Part shown: positions 62,938 to 64,000 of the stretch, one piece after another
Numbering within the stretch: position 1 is the stretch's first letter
Layout of the letters: each line of letters starts with the position of its first letter
From: Paenibacillus polymyxa M1
Lineage (GTDB): Bacteria > Bacillota > Bacilli > Paenibacillales > Paenibacillaceae
Length of the DNA: 64,000 nucleotides
Assembly: GCF_000237325.1 (NCBI RefSeq)
Contig: NC_017542.1
Span: 4,666,001-4,730,000, forward strand
Reading direction: 5' to 3'
Translations under genes and position numbers: made by a program
Notes under the pieces: model-generated
Told to the model about the DNA's origin: nothing
What the model saw: the letters and a program-made list of their open reading frames with translations, nothing else
The model's database searches: none

Positions 62938-63552
62938 CTATTGCTGACCAGTGAGCTTAAAAATGCCGCCTTCCCGCTTACCAAGCGGATAATTTTGAAC
63001 CGTCATTTCCACCTTCGTATTCTTATCCCATACCGGAAGCTTGTCAGATGTATTGTACTCTTTCATAGCTATGTTGATGACTTCCTCTGCCTTCTTCGTC
63101 AATGCAGCAGAAGACATATTATATTTGCCATAACCTTGATAAGCACCGCCAAAACCGAGATTAGGTTGGTTGTTCACATTCAGTAGCACACCCTTCAACT
63201 TACCATCCTCTGCCACATTAAAAGTCACTTTTTCCAATACAAAATCATCAGTAACGACAGATGTCTGCTCTAACAGATGCGTTATGGATGACAGGTTGGC
63301 TGCTAATTTAACTTTTCCCAGTAGCGCCTCTGTATCATTTTGTTGCTTGGTTAAGGCTTGTGTTGTCTGTTTTAGCGATGCATTCGCCATAGTTAAAGAA
63401 TTGACCTTCGTATTCAGATTATAGTTCCATACCGCCAAGGCTATACAGCCTAGTACAGCTACTACTGAAATGACCGTTGCTACAACTGCCAGCTTACGAA
63501 TAGACTTTGGTTGCGGCTCCACAGTCTGAGTATGACCACTTAACTCTCCCAT
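62938..63552 (-). CDS. membrane-anchored hypothetical protein
   Basis: This 204-residue protein has one N-terminal membrane helix (~20-45), then a coiled coil (NTKVNSLTMANASLKQTTQA and TKQQNDTEALLGKVKLA) and a C-terminal domain (~100-204) predicted to lie outside the membrane and containing NLGFGGAYQGYGKYNMSSAAL. It has no recognised family. AGAGAGGAAG precedes the ATG. It could be an envelope protein co-transcribed with the two small genes that follow. Confidence 0.65.
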   Translation of the reverse strand: MGELSGHTQTVEPQPKSIRKLAVVATVISVVAVLGCIALAVWNYNLNTKVNSLTMANASLKQTTQALTKQQNDTEALLGKVKLAANLSSITHLLEQTSVVTDDFVLEKVTFNVAEDGKLKGVLLNVNNQPNLGFGGAYQGYGKYNMSSAALTKKAEEVINIAMKEYNTSDKLPVWDKNTKVEMTVQNYPLGKREGGIFKLTGQQ

Positions 63553-63636
63553 ACCAAACTTCCTCTCTATTTATATAGTCATATTTTACCATTCTCCCTT
63601 CTGATATTCTAGTATATTTTTCCTAATCCTATATTT

Positions 63637-64000
63637 CTAAGCATTTGTACAGGAATTCGTTTCATCAGCCTTCGAGCTTTGGTTCGCTCGTTTTCCGGGA
63701 GAAGCCGTATTTACCAAATACACACTAACTGCAATCAGCACCAACCCTACTACAAATGTCAAAGTGAGGGATTCTCTGAGCATGACCATACTAAAGACCG
63801 TGGACAGTACCGGAATCATAAACGTATATGAGCCGACGGTTCCTGCATCCCCGTTGTCGATTAGCTTAAAATAAATCAGCCAGCCCATCGCAATCACAAA
63901 TATTGAAATAAATAATAGAATCGCGATAAAGGAGGCTGTCCAGTGAATATCGCTCCATTTCTCGGTCGTAAACCCAATCCCGTTGAGTAGGACCCCTCCC
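63637..64000 (-). CDS. EamA/DMT-family transporter, 5' end outside window
   Basis: Only the C-terminal ~120 residues are present, and the frame is open to the window edge. Four membrane segments are visible, with the typical end TFMIPVLSTVFSMVMLRESL of the drug/metabolite transporter superfamily (EamA repeat). The tail KRANQSSKADETNSC is polar. Substrates in this family include amino acids and metabolites; none can be assigned. Its start lies beyond base 64000. Confidence 0.85.
   Translation of the reverse strand, partial: GGVLLNGIGFTTEKWSDIHWTASFIAILLFISIFVIAMGWLIYFKLIDNGDAGTVGSYTFMIPVLSTVFSMVMLRESLTLTFVVGLVLIAVSVYLVNTASPGKRANQSSKADETNSCTNA

Overview
The window looks like chromosomal DNA of an endospore-forming Firmicute of the genus Paenibacillus, most likely near P. 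polymyxa. The secreted M4 protease at 7093-8871 has the architecture and mature N-terminus expected of the P. polymyxa neutral protease. The window also carries many sporulation-linked genes (Sda, a YjcZ-type microprotein, YheC/YheD ATP-grasp proteins, a CotSA-like glycosyltransferase, a KinB-like kinase), AGGAGG-type ribosome binding sites, frequent GTG/TTG starts, and the Bacillales gene sets dnaB-dnaI, sdhCAB, ecsAB, ktrAB and hemQ. No rRNA, tRNA, CRISPR array, intact insertion sequence or prophage was seen.

Layout. 180-6536 (minus) is a tightly coupled nine-gene cluster: four family-2 glycosyltransferases, a sugar-nucleotidyltransferase, three small helical proteins of similar shape and an arginine-rich protein. 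A sigma-K-like -10 lies upstream, so it may be a spore-surface glycosylation locus. Next come the secreted protease, a membrane sensor protein with an unusual kinase-regulator fusion (9039-11424), and a second spore-type set at 11762-15156 (beta-rich-tail protein, CotSA-like GT4, YheC/D), followed by psd. 16184-28185 holds housekeeping and regulatory genes: AraC regulator and aminotransferase, orphan sensor kinase, YjcZ-like microprotein, ecsAB, DEAD-box helicase, SDR, CheX, LysR, hisJ and a small alarmone synthetase. 28192-29340 is a scar of truncated genes with a duplicated ~125-bp terminator-bearing segment.

29347-39318 contains a GNAT, two phosphoesterases, an AAC(3)-like acetyltransferase, sdhCAB with a divergent LysR gene, and ktrBA behind a ydaO-type c-di-AMP riboswitch. 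40141-48220 holds a CPBP protease, uvrC, trxA, dnaI, dnaB and hemQ. 48411-51531 is a MarR-adaptor-permease operon with no ATPase gene. NDH-2 and ferredoxin-NADP reductase genes are divergent at 51666-54097. sda follows, with a promoter that carries DnaA boxes and a LexA-like box. Then come a short YheC/D protein, convergent overlapping ppx/ppk with Pho-box-like repeats before ppk, mqnB-mqnD, and small genes of unknown function up to a truncated EamA transporter at the right edge.

Together the genes suggest links between cell state and sporulation. Sda would report replication and DNA-damage status to sporulation kinases, c-di-AMP would control potassium uptake, phosphate status may control polyphosphate synthesis, and two clusters may decorate the spore surface. 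All assignments come from reading the sequence and recalling families. No database search or folding calculation was run.
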